This document shows positions 29,956 through 41,242 of a stretch of 64,000 bases of DNA, in pieces. The stretch is from Symbiodinium microadriaticum. Taxonomy: Eukaryota > Sar > Dinophyceae > Suessiales > Symbiodiniaceae. The stretch is from the NCBI GenBank assembly GCA_001939145.1, contig LSRX01000353.1, positions 332,133-396,132 on the forward strand. Direction: 5' to 3'. Numbering within the stretch: the first letter of the stretch is position 1; every line of letters begins with the position of its first letter. Both the position numbers and the translations under genes were made by a program. The notes under the pieces are model-generated. The model ran no database searches. It saw only the letters and a list, made by a program, of their open reading frames with translations, and was not told where the DNA came from.

Positions 29956-30592
29956 ATGCACATATTCAGACATACACACTGCTAGCAGAAATTGAACAGT
30001 CTCAACATGTATAATATGTATACATACATTGACACTAGTCACTACAGCTTGTATCGAGCACGGGATAGACGGCAATCCGCAATGCTTGCCAAAAACCGGA
30101 TCGCACCGCCTCAAGTGTCAGGTGCAGTTAAGGTGCTAGGATGCAGAGCTCGCCGTGCCCCGGAGGTGCCCAAAGGCTAAACACGGCGGAGAGCTCGGCA
30201 CAGTACCTCAGCGAAACCCAGTCAAGCATGGGTGTACTTGAACGGGCATCGAAGTATTGATGATGCCAGGCTCATCTGGGAATGTCAGCCATGACCGAAG
30301 TAATTGTAGCAACAGGTCGGCCTTCGGAGCAAAAGGCTTCAGTCTCGGTGGTGCTGTTCCCAGGCTAGTGATTCACTTCTTGCTATGACCCTTATCGGCC
30401 TGCCGGCCAACAGACGTTGAAGACAGGTGCACGCCAGAAACTTGCCCCTGACAACATGTTGCCCACATAGTTGCAAAGAACGTATGATAGTCGCCTTTTA
30501 ACAGCGATCTGGTAACAGCAGGATGCCGCGAGCACAACGACATGAACTTGGTACAACAAGTCAGTCTTATTTACTTAAGTTTCAGAGCTTAC

Positions 30593-31018
30593 TTAGTGCA
30601 TTCATCGCGCAGCAGAACGTTTGATACGGTTGAGGCATTCAGCTTTGTTGTAAAGACCTGCCCAAAACCACGAAGTAGGCCCACCTCATCTGTCCTCCTC
30701 CGTCGTTTAGAGATGCGGGTGTCTTTAAAGATCTGCATTTGGAAAAGGTCGAGGTGTTCGAGCCGAGCGAAACCCCAAGCCGCTAGTATTACCACCCCAC
30801 TTGAACCGTTAGCGTGTAAGTGTAAGCTGCACTCGGAGTCGAACAGTATAGACCAGAGAGCTTTACGACGATGCGTGTTCTCCCCCAGAATTAGGCCCGT
30901 GTGTTGCAGTATCATGAATCCCTCTAGGGAGTCTTCATGCATAGCGGACTCTAGGCAGCTTAGCAGCGGGGGCGTTAAACTCCAGCAGCTAACTTCATGC
31001 TTGATGTCTGCTCTCCGC
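30593..31018 (-). CDS. Internal exon candidate with good splice sites, unknown protein
   Basis: In minus sense the open stretch is preceded by ctactgccacag (acceptor, exon from 31018) and ends before GTAAGC (donor, exon to 30593). The frame is open across the whole 426 bp. It reads RRADIKHEVSCWSLTPPLLS, then EDSLEGFMILQHTGLILGEN, a basic patch ISKRRRRTDEVGLLRGFGQV and TTKLNASTVSNVLLRDECTK. Composition is that of a folded domain with a basic insert. A second exon candidate with a GT donor lies 770 bp upstream in the same direction. No family recognised. The splice sites are read by eye and were not scored. Confidence 0.45.
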
Positions 31019-31787
31019 CTGTGGCAGTAGACACAACAATCGCATGGACTGCGGAGGCTTTATGAACCCAGACTAGTACGTGCTTTCGGATAGCCCCATA
31101 CCAAACCTGATGCTAAAGGATCTATATACGTCTTCTAATTGAAACTGCTGCTCATAAAGCTTTCGTCGTTTAGCCGACTCTCCTCTCCACCCACCGCTGA
31201 GTTCTGTCCAGGGGCCGTGTAACGTTGACGACCAAGTGCTCCTGCGCTCCATAATGACGCATGCGCTCCTGCACGAGCGGCAAGGGTCGTGTTCCACACT
31301 TTCTACGACTACTTTTACTGCCACGATGACACGGCTGCAAACTTTGCCCCAGCTTTCTACAAGTCGGCCAAGTCCTGCACCGCGGACACAGTGGATTGGC
31401 GTCCTGACGGTTTCGCATGATGCCAGGCTGGAGAATTTCCGCGTTGCAACAACGAGACCTATCACAACATTTATGCAATTTAGGCGGTTTGATGCTTTGG
31501 TAGGGCTGAAAAAGTTTGGCCATTAGTATCTTCGGCGGGAGGTTCCAAGTTTCACGGGCGTAAGAGGTGAGGTCTTTCTGAACGACGAATTGTGGGCGCA
31601 GGGCTTGGAGCTACGTGACTGGGTAAGTAAGCCCCCGAAACCATAGACTTGCAAGATCACAACATCCGTGTTCGTACAAAATTGTCGCCTACATAAACGA
31701 GCTTCACAGCTATATGAGTTTATAACAGATATGTAAGTGTTTACGTACATGTACACAAAATGCGCTGCAGACGAAACAAAGGCATAC

Positions 31788-31889
31788 CTTTTGCTCGGAA
31801 CCTAGAACAACCACGGCGTCAACACGGCCGCCTGCAGCGTACAAGTCGCGGATGCTGGATTGGATGAGGAACGTGATCTTGATCCAATC
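31788..31889 (-). CDS. Internal exon candidate, 102 bp, unknown protein
   Basis: In minus sense, cacggcag provides an acceptor before 31889 and GTATGC a donor after 31788. The 34 codons between (DWIKITFLIQSSIRDLYAAG, then RVDAVVVLGSEQK) are open and of exactly triplet length. They form an amphipathic helix followed by a hydrophobic strand ending in VVVLGSE, which resembles an alpha/beta-fold unit, but no family is claimed. It probably belongs to the same gene as the 30593-31018 exon. The 31018-31788 interval between them has further weak candidates (for example RRKLYEQQFQLEDVYRSFSI, about 31100-31160). Confidence 0.42.
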
Positions 31890-34800
31890 CTGCCGTGCCA
31901 AACTACAACCCCCTCTATCCAAGCCAAAAGCCCTCCTCCATCAAACCTGCTCATAAGCCCCAAATCCCCTGCCTCAGTGCCTAGTTAAACCTGACATGTA
32001 TGTGCGAACATCGCAGAACAGCTATGCAGTCGGTTCTCTGTCCCTGGTCAATGTATTCAGACGTCTGTTTACGTGTAGACTATAACTTGCGACTTCCAGT
32101 AGCGTTCGTTGGCTTCCCCGCTCCAAAACCCAACATGCTTGCTTTTCCTCCAATCCAAACTTCAACGTCATTGTTAATACTATATAAAATAAAAACCCGA
32201 AGATGAGCGCTGCCAACTCAACAGGTCATGTCAGTGGAAGCAACGCAACAGCCCTCATGTTCAAATCACTTGAACTTGGTGCCTCTGGGTACAAGGCCTT
32301 GGGAAACGGACGCAACGCCTGGCTCGGGCCGAAAATCTTATTCCGGGGCATGGGCTGGTCAGGCTTAGGTACGTGCTTCAGGCTTGAAATGATGATAAGT
32401 GATGCCTGGCCGAAGTGTTGGGAGAAAGTTTGCTGAACTTGAGAAGCATTCGGACAGCGACCTGTCAAATGGGCTTTCTGCCAGTGTACATTGTACTCGC
32501 AGTAATCCTTTACGTATGGCTTCGTTGACACACGCTTGGCCTGGCCTGAACGGTATCTCACGACATGCACCGGTTACACACCTTAACAATGAACGACGAC
32601 TGTAGGGCTGACGCTAACTGCAAGTAGAAGAGTAAGACTGAACATACAAAGAAATTAGCTGTGCTGGCGATGACCATGATGGTTCTGCACTTTTGATTCG
32701 TCCGCTCGGCCTAAACAGCAACCACGATGACGACGGCAACAATAACAACAACGGCTACCTGCTGTAGCATGCTACCAACGCTACGACGGCTGCTCATGCT
32801 GGCACTGGCACTACTGTCAATACTTGTGCGACTTCTTCCAACTCCGGAGATAAGCAACAGCAATAGCAAGATTTCACACAATCCGAAAACAGCCTATCTT
32901 CCGTTTCGTGCTGCTGTCACCTAACCATCTAATTTCGCGCGTGCAGTTGTATTTCACGTGCACACAGGCACATCCGCCCCCTCCCGGCGTGAAGTGGGAA
33001 TGTCGTAATCACGAGCTGTCACTTGAACCAAGCTGACATTGTTCCTGCTAATTCTGCTGCTGTTTGTGCTCGTGTTTCTGTAACTGCTGCTGTTTCTTCT
33101 GGGCACCGTCCCGCGGCACCTGAGCCAACAGCTTGGCGCGCACTGTACCATCGTCCTTGGCCCAATCTTGCCCTTACTTGTAGCTGCTACAACCAGCCAG
33201 GAAACGTTTCAAGCTGAAGCACTTCGTGAGATCTAACAAACCGTCGCCGCATGCATGCCAGATCTTGCTTCTCTGGACTGCGAAGGTGAGCTTGATCACA
33301 AGCTGGTGCCAAAATGGTAACCATAAATTCGATTGCTTCTGATAGGGAGCAGAAGAACAAGTTTCAAGGAAATGCAACAGTGACACTGAGGATCAAACAG
33401 AGCAAAACTACATTAATTGAAGTCCGCACTTGAATGCTCGTTTACTGGGTCTATGCAAGACCATTGGCCAAGTGGATGTATGTATGCCTGCGCAGTAATT
33501 TCAGCACTTCACTAACATTGCCGGCCAGCAAGAACTTCTCCGTATAGTTCTTTAGTTCGAGCTGTCCGGTGAGGTCCGAGACTATCCGATAAACTTAACT
33601 GGGTCGACCAGCGTTACAGCATTGCATCTGCAACCGTCCAATCGGCTTGCGTCCAAGATTCAGCATTGGCTTGATACGAGGTTGAAGGCGTAATCAACTC
33701 TTCCTTGCTTGGAAAGATCTTTTCGTGGGCATCCTTACGTGGTACTCACAACTCAGAACGATTCAAGAGTCGGGTGAAGTCTAGACGTGACGAATGCAGG
33801 ATCCATTGCATTGCAAGGTGGCATTCGGGGAGCAGCAAGAAGGATTGCTCTGGCCCTCTAGGAAAGAAAGTCACAATGTAGCGGTGTCACACTCGAGTCA
33901 CCGGCTTAAAACCATTCGACTTGAAAATTGCCATGAAAGTTTAGGCCAGTGGGCTAATTACAGAATTACATCGACATCCTCGTGCAGATCCTTGCAAAGC
34001 GAACGGTAAATCCTTGAACAGTTGTCGCGAAAAACGGATGGGGTTCCAACGGCTGCACAACTGTCGGACTCATTTACATTATTAGCAAAACTTTGCTTCT
34101 ACTCTCTACCTACCTGTCTATCTCTCTGGCGGACTACCTGTTTATCTATCTTCCTATATACTTATATACTCTTCTGCCTATCTATTCACTTGCCTGCCTA
34201 TCTATCTGTCTATCTATCTCTCTCCAACTATCTCTCTCTCTCTCTCTGTCTGTCTGCTTGTCTGCCTGTCAGCATCTATCTATTTCTCTATCTGTCTATC
34301 TTGTATACTTCTCTCTCTCTCTCTATCTAGCTATCTCTCTATCAATCAATCAATCTACCTATCTATTTACCTACCGAGCAACCTACGAAAAAATGAATCA
34401 ATCTATCTAGCTATTCACCTATCTCTTCCGTGTACTTGCATTCCCAGTCGGTGTTGAATGCGAGACAGCCAAAGACATGTGGGTGCCGATCTCATCTGAG
34501 CTGCGAGGATCAGCTTGGAGCTGCTGCTGCTGTCGGAGGCAACCTCGGGTGCACGGGGCTTCAGCATCACGTAGTCTAAGGATATTACAGCGGTGCTAGA
34601 AGGATCACGATAGGGGTATAAAAAGCTGATGTAGGAGAAAACAAGGTAATGCAGGGAAATGACCATACGAAACGGGCTGCAGTGCCACAAAATGAGCCAC
34701 TGAGAACTTTGGCTCTGCTTGCTTCCGAGCAACCTTGGGGTCTCAGTGCTGAGAATGTGGTTCTAGAAGGTATACTCTACGTTTTGAGGGACCTTCCGGG

Positions 34801-36151
34801 AGTAAAATCTCTAATTTCTCTTGCCAACAAACCCCCTTTTTTGTTATCTATTCCGACCCCGAAACCCGTATGACCCTTTTGCCTCGGGGCGGCGTCTTTG
34901 TGCCCGCTTGGATAAATAAATGAAGTCGGAAACCTTTTGCCGGCTTCGTGGCTCTACGCTGCATGCTGTGCAGACTGCCTGGCCTCTGAATTGACGTGCC
35001 ACTCACCCTCAGGGATGCGGGCTGGAGGGCTGGAGGGCTGGAAGGCCAAGGCAGGGCCGGGACCATATTTTTGAAATCTACTCCCTGGGCCAATCTCAAA
35101 TTTCATATGATGGACACGCCCCAATAAGAAACGTTTAGGGTCTAATCCAACCGGCTATCCGCCTCCAGTCTGTTATGGCAGAAGGACGAATCTTCAACTC
35201 GACTTGTCGAAACGCCAGGCCCAACATCATAAGCCCTAAGCCCTGTGCACCCACTTGGCTTCGCCCCAGACATCCTCTGGTCCTCTGGCAAAGGCACAGG
35301 AGCACCGGGAGGTGATTCGAAGTCAATGGTCGTCGAGATGGCGTCCTGAGTCTCTCATCATTCCGTTCTGGGAAAGGTTGTATACAAAACTGTGAATCCA
35401 ACTAGCCCCTTTGAGAAAACAGCAGCATTGAAACTGAGGCCTTACACAGTGGCACGCAGTGGGGGGAAAAGCGCGCCCCGTTAAGGCACTCTGCACCGGA
35501 GCTCATGGCATTTAGTAAAAGTTCAGGATGGGTGACATGAACACACCACGGCCGAGGACAATGAATGAGCATGACGAGCTTGCGCAACCGAGTCCTGCAC
35601 TACCCCACGAACGGTTACTGCCACACAACCCCATCAAACTGTCGGGGCGGAGCGTTCAAGGACTAGTTGGCTTCGAAGTTTTAAGCCCCAGACGCAGTGT
35701 GGATAAATTTGAAGCATTTTGACATGTTCTATTTAGGGATGCAGGGCTTTGGGGCAGTTTGGTGATCAAAGGCGCCCGGTGCATGGCACGACCGAGTCCA
35801 CAAATGCAAACGCGCAAGGATCCCGGGTGACACTGAAGACTGGACAATTCAAAAGCGCACTTGACACGAACATGACTGTCCCAGTGGAATGCCATCCAGG
35901 AGGCGGCGAGGTCAACGAAGCTTGTGGGCGTACCCTTGCAGTCCAGCTCCTCTTCCTGTGCGGTTTCAGGTCTTCGTGCTCTGCCGCCCTATCTGGAATG
36001 GCTCAAGACCACTAGCTGCGTGTTTTGTTGGTGTTCTGCGTGCAAATTTGGTTGTGGTCGTAGTTTGACACTGACACTGATAGTGTTGCTGAACACGTTG
36101 TTACTGTTTCTGTCATGTAACCACACCCTGCAAATGCAGGCATGGCTTGAT
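31890..36151. other. Gene-poor stretch; (CTAT)n tract at 34100-34400
   Basis: Mostly unique sequence. A degenerate (CTAT)n/(CT)n tract lies at about 34105-34405. Weak minus-strand frames at 32226-32570 (EYNVHWQKAHLTGRCPNASQ) and 34415-34600 (ISLDYVMLKPRAPEVASDSS) may be exons but were not convincing enough to call. Nothing else seen. Confidence 0.6.
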
Positions 36152-36361
36152 TTAGAAGCTGTGTCCATGCCATCGGAAGATTCCAGTGACAGTCTTATGA
36201 CATGAATCAAGCATCTGCTCCCAGGAACGCTTGGCCCTGCAGTCCTCTGCATCGTCATCTTCACCAGCGAGGAACTTCTGCACTGCCAAGAGGTGTTCTT
36301 GCTCCAAGTTGCTCACCTGTGACGGCTCGGCGGCGTGACATAGTGAGCTTCCTGCTCCCAT
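36152..36361 (-). CDS. Putative first exon or small gene with N-terminal MGAGSS (possible myristoylation site)
   Basis: The ATG at 36361 lies in ACCATGG, an ideal Kozak context. The 69-codon frame reads MGAGSSLCHAAEPSQVSNLE, QEHLLAVQKFLAGEDDDAED and RSWEQMLDSCHKTVTGIFRW, then stops at 36152. Gly at position 2 and Ser at position 6 fit the N-myristoylation consensus, and Cys8 could be palmitoylated; together these suggest a membrane-anchored protein. The helical, acidic middle looks like a real domain. It may be complete or the first exon of a longer minus-strand gene. Function unknown. Confidence 0.45.
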   Translation of the reverse strand: MGAGSSLCHAAEPSQVSNLEQEHLLAVQKFLAGEDDDAEDCRAKRSWEQMLDSCHKTVTGIFRWHGHSF

Positions 36362-36449
36362 GGTTTGGGGACTACTGTCAAAGGAGTGGCAGGCAGGCTC
36401 AGAATGGATCGCCAGGAGGAGAAGATGTGTTCTGTTAGATCTGGGGTCG
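36362..36449. other. Short unique spacer
   Basis: Sequence between the MGAGSS start and the telomere-like array. In minus sense it would hold the promoter or 5' UTR of that gene. No motif recognised. Confidence 0.4.
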
Positions 36450-37370
36450 ACCCACCCCTAAACCCTAAACCCTATAAGCCCTAAACCCTACATCTTCTAG
36501 GCGTTCGGTAACGCGGCTCCAACACCACCTTCTCGCCTCATGCGTGGCTTGGGAAAACCTTCATCGGTTTGCCTTGCGGCATCATTTTCATCTGTCTATG
36601 AACCCTAAACCCCATGAACCCTAACCCCTAAACACTAAACCCTATAAGCCCTATAATCCCTAAACCCCCCCTAAACCGGAAACCCCCTAACCCCTAAACC
36701 CCCTATACATCCTAAATCCCTATAGACCCTAAACCCCTACTCCCTAAAACCCGAAACCCCCTAAACCCTATAAGCCCTATAAACCCTGAACCCCTAAACC
36801 CTAAGGCCCTAAACCACCTAAACCCTAAACCCCTATAAACCCTAAACCCTAAATCCCTATAAACCCCATAAATACTAACCCCTACATACCTATAAACCCT
36901 ATAAACCCTAAACCCTAAGCCCTAAACTCCCACAAACCCCATAAGCCCTAAATCCCATGCCGATGGGATGGCCGAGCCCTGGGCAGTTGGTTGCTGCCAA
37001 GATGGCAGCCCTTCTAACTTGGTTCCTGAGCAGCCTCTTTATAATAAGGGTACCCTTTTTCCTACTTTTCGGTTTTAATAGGGGGCCCTAAAATAGAAAG
37101 GGTAAAAGGGTACCACTCAGGGACCTAGCTAAGACTTCCCCCAAAAGAAGAAGAGCGCAGGAAGAGCCCATACACAAAAAGAGGGTTCAGGGTTTAGGGC
37201 TTATAGGGTTTTGAGGTTTAGGGTTTTATAGGGTTTTGGGGTTTAGGGCTTTATACGGTTTTGGGGTTTGGGGTTTTATAGTTTTTTGGGGTTTAGGGTT
37301 TTATAGGGTTTAGGGTTTAGGGTTTGAATAGGGTTCAGGGTTTAGGGCTTTAGGGCTTAGGGAGGCTTAC
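36450..37370. repeat. Inverted pair of telomere-like arrays (CCCTAAA then TTTAGGG)
   Basis: Degenerate CCCTAAACC units fill about 36450-36500 and 36597-36958 on the plus strand. The complementary TTTAGGG orientation follows at about 37183-37370. Spacing units such as CCCTATAAACC and GGGTTTTATAGGG vary in both arms. The 220-bp centre contains its own imperfect inverted repeat (37049-37114). The arrangement is a large foldback, opposite to a telomere-to-telomere fusion. Confidence 0.85.
37049..37114. repeat. Imperfect inverted repeat inside the telomere-like foldback
   Basis: GGTACCCTTTT at 37049 pairs with AAAAGGGTACC ending at 37114, and pairing continues imperfectly inwards (ctacttttc / gaaagggt). 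It may be a separate small foldback element. Confidence 0.5.
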
Positions 37371-38640
37371 ATGCGTTTTTGCCCCAAAGGCCAAAGGTTC
37401 GCCAAGGATGCGAATGCCTTATTACTCTGTCCATGACATATATCTGACTCATGATGCGTCTGAGCAGGGGGGAGTCGCCGTCGAGTTGCGGTACCCATGG
37501 CTGGCTCAACTGATGTCTCAGGCTTCAGGAAGTTCTCAAGCAACAACTGCTCGTGGGGACGATCCTCCCGGTGCGAATTGAAACTTGCGCCGCAAAACAG
37601 TCAACGAAATGTCGGACCTTCAGCTCTAATTAGGTCTCAAGTCAAAGCGTGAGGAGGGTAGTATCCATGCGTGCATGTTAGTGCATCCGTGCGGGCGTGC
37701 AAGTATTGTTGTGTGCGTGCAGGTGTTTGTACGTGTGTCTCTGTCTCTGCTTGCCTGAGTGCATATGCGCGCGCGCGCGTGTGTGTGTGTGTGAGACGGA
37801 CAGAGGGGGAGGGAGAGTGAGAGAGAGAAAACAAAAGAGGGAGAGAAAGAGAGAGAGAGCGAATGTCTGTGTGCATCTGTGAGCGCATCTGCGTTTGTGG
37901 TCTTGATTACAAAATCATGAAGCCCAGTCCTGGAAGGTGGGCCGCGAAGACATATGCCCGCGTCACAGACGCGGTGAGATTTGAGGTGAGAAGGCCCAGA
38001 GGGGGCCACCAATTTCAAACTCTCTAACAAAGCCGCACCGACATGCGGCCCCTCGCACCAAAAAGGCTCCGAGGCAAAGCATGCACAATCAAGTCTTTGA
38101 GCCTTTGTGTCCCTGTAAAACCGCCCTTGTCTGCAAATGGGATGGTAGCGAGGTTTCCTTGCAGGGTAGGGTTGAGGCTTAGGTCTTAGGTTGAGGCAGT
38201 GGCAGCGCAGCTGTTCCATCTACCCGCTGTCCGGGCGCCAAGACATGAACAGAGTGCAACTAAGACGCAGGACTGCCTAAACTGAAGAAAACCGAAGAAA
38301 CAATGAACATGGAAATTGAGCAAGCATGCAACTGATGATAGCCCATGCAAATCGTAACCGCCGGAAAAACCACATCACCACTACAACAGTGCTCACAAGT
38401 GCTCAGCGCACTCTTTGGTGGGAAATTAGACTCCAGGTTGTCTCTCTGAATAGGGTTTGAGGGTATGTTGTATTTTCATAGCATAAGGCCTATAGGCATA
38501 CATGATGTACTTCTGATGGTTCTTCCACCCCCCTAAAGTAAGTCGGCTCGGGGGGCTTTTAAGGTTGTAGGTATTTGCATCGGGGGCTGGGGCTTCAATG
38601 TTGCCCAAGGCTTTGTGAATCTAGATGGCCTTCATACCCT
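37371..38640. other. No gene recognised; (GC)n(GT)n and (GA)n at 37766-37862
   Basis: Unique sequence with a compound (CG)n-(GT)n-(GA)n tract near 37766-37862. The minus-strand frame 37900-38219 (NLRPKPQPYPARKPRYHPIC) is Pro/Arg-rich and unconvincing. Confidence 0.6.
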
Positions 38641-38746
38641 TACCCTAACCCACCAGAACCTACTTTTTTGTAGGGTCCCTATAAATCCCATATTAGGGGT
38701 TTACAATAAGAACCCACAAAAAAGTAGGCTTTGGTAGGTTAAGGTA
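38641..38746. repeat. Foldback element, about 33-bp inverted arms
   Basis: The left arm (38641-38675, containing cctacttttttgtaggg) pairs with the right arm (38712-38746, containing cccacaaaaaagtaggct) with few mismatches, around a 36-bp centre. It is directly adjacent to the next inverted-repeat element. A related fragment, aacctactattttgtaggg, occurs at 27784-27802. Confidence 0.7.
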
Positions 38747-38857
38747 GGGTCCGTGTACCCCAATAGTATATATGTTGGGCCCGAAGTACCTATCCCGAAG
38801 TACCTTATAGGGATACATTAAGGCCAAAGTATATACTATTGGGGTACATGGACCCTT
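38746..38857. mobile_element. MITE-like element, copy A of a three-copy family
   Basis: Terminal inverted repeats agggtccgtgtacccc (38746) and ggggtacatggaccct (to 38856), continuing inwards through aatagtatata / tatatactatt. Its reverse complement matches copies B and C through the middle as well (ctttggccttaatgta, ggtacttcgggccca). It has no coding capacity. No clear target-site duplication was identified. Confidence 0.7.
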
Positions 38858-40009
38858 AGGAATAAGTAGAATCAGAATCTCAATTAGAATCGGGTTTGGG
38901 GGAGGAAGGGTGTATCATTGTAAGATATAGGGACCATGAGTGGACACTGCGAGTACATACTTCTTAGACTTCTTCAGACCCCTATATCTTAAGCTGACAT
39001 TGTTTCCACGGCTATGGCTTTTCTGAGTTCGGTCTTTGGGGGGAAGGTTGTACAGGGTTACTCAGACTTACAAACAGCGATGAACCCTCAAGTCTGCTTA
39101 GAATCGGAAGGCTGGGGTCATCTTGCGAAGCCCACTCCGCCACCTCCCAGCTTCTGAAGCTTTTTTGATGGTGCTTATGATGAACCCTAGAACCCTAAAC
39201 CCTACACGTCAATAATTCAGGCCCCCACCCACAACAGCCCAAAAGTCAGCGCACCACGTCCACAAAGTTCTCGAGCCTGACGTAGTTGCTTTCCTCCTGC
39301 GCTTTGTGCCGCCTGGACGACACAGAAACTTCCACGATTGAGCTGTGCTACAGGGGCTGCTTGAAGTAGACATAACAGCGTTTGGACGCAAATGACAAAA
39401 CACCATATAATCAGAAACCCAATAAGATCTTCATGAGGGGATTACGGCACCCTTCGAACAGGATGCGGACACCGATTACCTCGCGCCTGCCACAAGAAAC
39501 AGGCTTCGTCTTGGAATTGTTGAAGGAATATTGCGGTTTGCGTTTAGGGTTTGGGAACGCGTCAAACTCGAGTTTTGGACACGCTAGTCGTGCTTATGGC
39601 CTGGTGGCTGTTAGGCGGGAAGAAGCAGATTGAAATTAGCAATGGCGAACATACCAAGAGTACCACGCCCATCTAACGAAATAGGGTTGAAGCATAGGCT
39701 TGAGAACCTAGTGAAGCAACCCGTCTTGCGACATGACATGTTGATCTGATATGACATGACATGATATGATATATTGTGGCATGAAAGGAGATGTGATGAT
39801 GTGATTTGGCATGTCACACGACAGGTTGCTTAAGCAGATTCACAATCCCATTCTAAACCGTGGTTCGTGTGACAGGCGTGGTATTTACTGTTCGCCAAGG
39901 TGTTCGCCAGTGTTACTCTCAATCAGCTACTTCCCGCCGAAGAGCATCATAGTGTATTCTGTTTCCTCAAACACAGAACTTCATCACCCCCCCCACCCAC
40001 CCCCGCCCC
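38858..40009. other. No gene recognised; GACAT-type simple repeat at 39735-39820
   Basis: Unique sequence with a short telomere-like tract at about 39183-39203 and a degenerate GACAT/GATAT repeat at 39735-39820. No convincing frame. Confidence 0.6.
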
Positions 40010-40197
40010 NNNNNNNNNNNNNNNNNNNNNNNNNNNNNNNNNNNNNNNNNNNNNNNNNNNNNNNNNNNNNNNNNNNNNNNNNNNNNNNNNNNNNNNNNNN
40101 NNNNNNNNNNNNNNNNNNNNNNNNNNNNNNNNNNNNNNNNNNNNNNNNNNNNNNNNNNNNNNNNNNNNNNNNNNNNNNNNNNNNNNNNNNNNNNNNN
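40010..40197. other. Assembly gap, 188 N
   Basis: Undetermined bases between a C-rich run (accccccccaccc) and (TA)n(GT)n. Confidence 1.
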
Positions 40198-40629
40198 TAT
40201 ATATATATATATGTGTGTGTATATATATATATATACATATTGGTATATGCATAGGGGCTCTAGATATGTACACATACGTGTGTCTGTGTATATATATATA
40301 TGGGAGAGAGGGGGTTTGTCGAAGGTCTAGGGTGGGACCCCCCCATGGACGAACCTAAGGCGAGCCCCTCCTACCGTTACTTCCTTTGGGCCATCTGTTG
40401 GGCCCTGTATATATATATATATATGACTAGATCTTAGATACCAGCAATCCCCGGCCCATCGAAGAGCAAAGCCTGCGGACATCTCCACCACATCCCCACC
40501 TGGCTGGGAGCTGCGATGCGGAATCCAGGCGAACTCCATGAAAGGTCTGGTTAGGATTTAAGGTTTAGGGGTAATCAGAAAGGAAGAAGGGTGTTTTCCC
40601 CCAGGCTCATTGAGTTGTAGAAATGAAGG
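40198..40629. other. (TA)n/(GT)n remnants and unique sequence; no gene
   Basis: (TA)n occurs at 40198-40235, 40289-40302 and 40408-40426. No convincing frame. Confidence 0.6.
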
Positions 40630-40821
40630 CTAACGACGTGGTAGGGAGGAGGGTAGAAGTGGGTTTTGCGAAACATGCATTGTAATAAGTAGCGCCTTCA
40701 TTGAAGCGTCGGAGAAGCACAAACCAATCCAACGAGATAATGCTGCCGCCTGATTGTTGAACTGCAACTCTGTCCTACAGAACTCGAAACCTTTGACTGT
40801 CACCACTTGCCACGCTTTCAA
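40630..40821 (-). CDS. Exon-like open stretch, unknown
   Basis: The minus-strand frame MKAWQVVTVKGFEFCRTELQ, FNNQAAALSRWIGLCFSDAS, MKALLITMH has a natural composition for its first 50 codons. It lies 235 bp downstream, in the same direction, of the 41057-41242 stretch and may be the next exon of one gene. No family recognised. Confidence 0.35.
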   Translation of the reverse strand: MKAWQVVTVKGFEFCRTELQFNNQAAALSRWIGLCFSDASMKALLITMHVSQNPLLPSSLPRR

Positions 40822-41056
40822 CTAGTTCTAACCTTTACATATCTTCGACATCGATATAAGCATGCATCCAACCGCGGCACTACCAGGGTCTGAAGCCTGA
40901 GCCTCTAAGAAATTACGAAATGCTCTTGCAGTAAAGCTTTAGCCAGCACAATACTAAGCCTACTCGATATTGAAGGTCGTGGATTATGAAGCGGGGCCTG
41001 GTGTGATACTGCTGACCTGAAGCTTCCTGATGTTGGTGCCGGATGCTGTGCACTGG

Positions 41057-41242
41057 TCAGAGGGTGCAAGCATCAATCGTCAAACCGGCCGGCCAAGCAG
41101 AAAATCCCGACACCGTTTCAAGCCTGTTGTTTTGAATCCATTCGCAAGCTCCCTGCCTGGCGGTATTCTCTTGCACCTCAGCGAGCGGCTTCCAAGGGAT
41201 GTCGAAGCCAGGTGCTGGGGTTGAGTCAAACAGACTCTTCAC
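41057..41242 (-). CDS. Exon-like open stretch, unknown
   Basis: The minus-strand frame reads KSLFDSTPAPGFDIPWKPLA, EVQENTARQGACEWIQNNRL and ETVSGFSAWPAGLTIDACTL. In sense direction, caaccccag near 41220 would be an acceptor, and a GTTTGA lies near the end. Protein-like composition; no family recognised. Confidence 0.35.
   Translation of the reverse strand: MKSLFDSTPAPGFDIPWKPLAEVQENTARQGACEWIQNNRLETVSGFSAWPAGLTIDACTL

Noticed and set aside
28633-30114. Frames of up to about 500 codons across 28.6-30.1 kb
   Set aside because: They exist only because the 870-N gap and the trinucleotide/hexanucleotide arrays contain no stops.
39811-40358. Frames across 39.8-40.4 kb
   Set aside because: They span the 188-N gap and (TA)n; no real protein.
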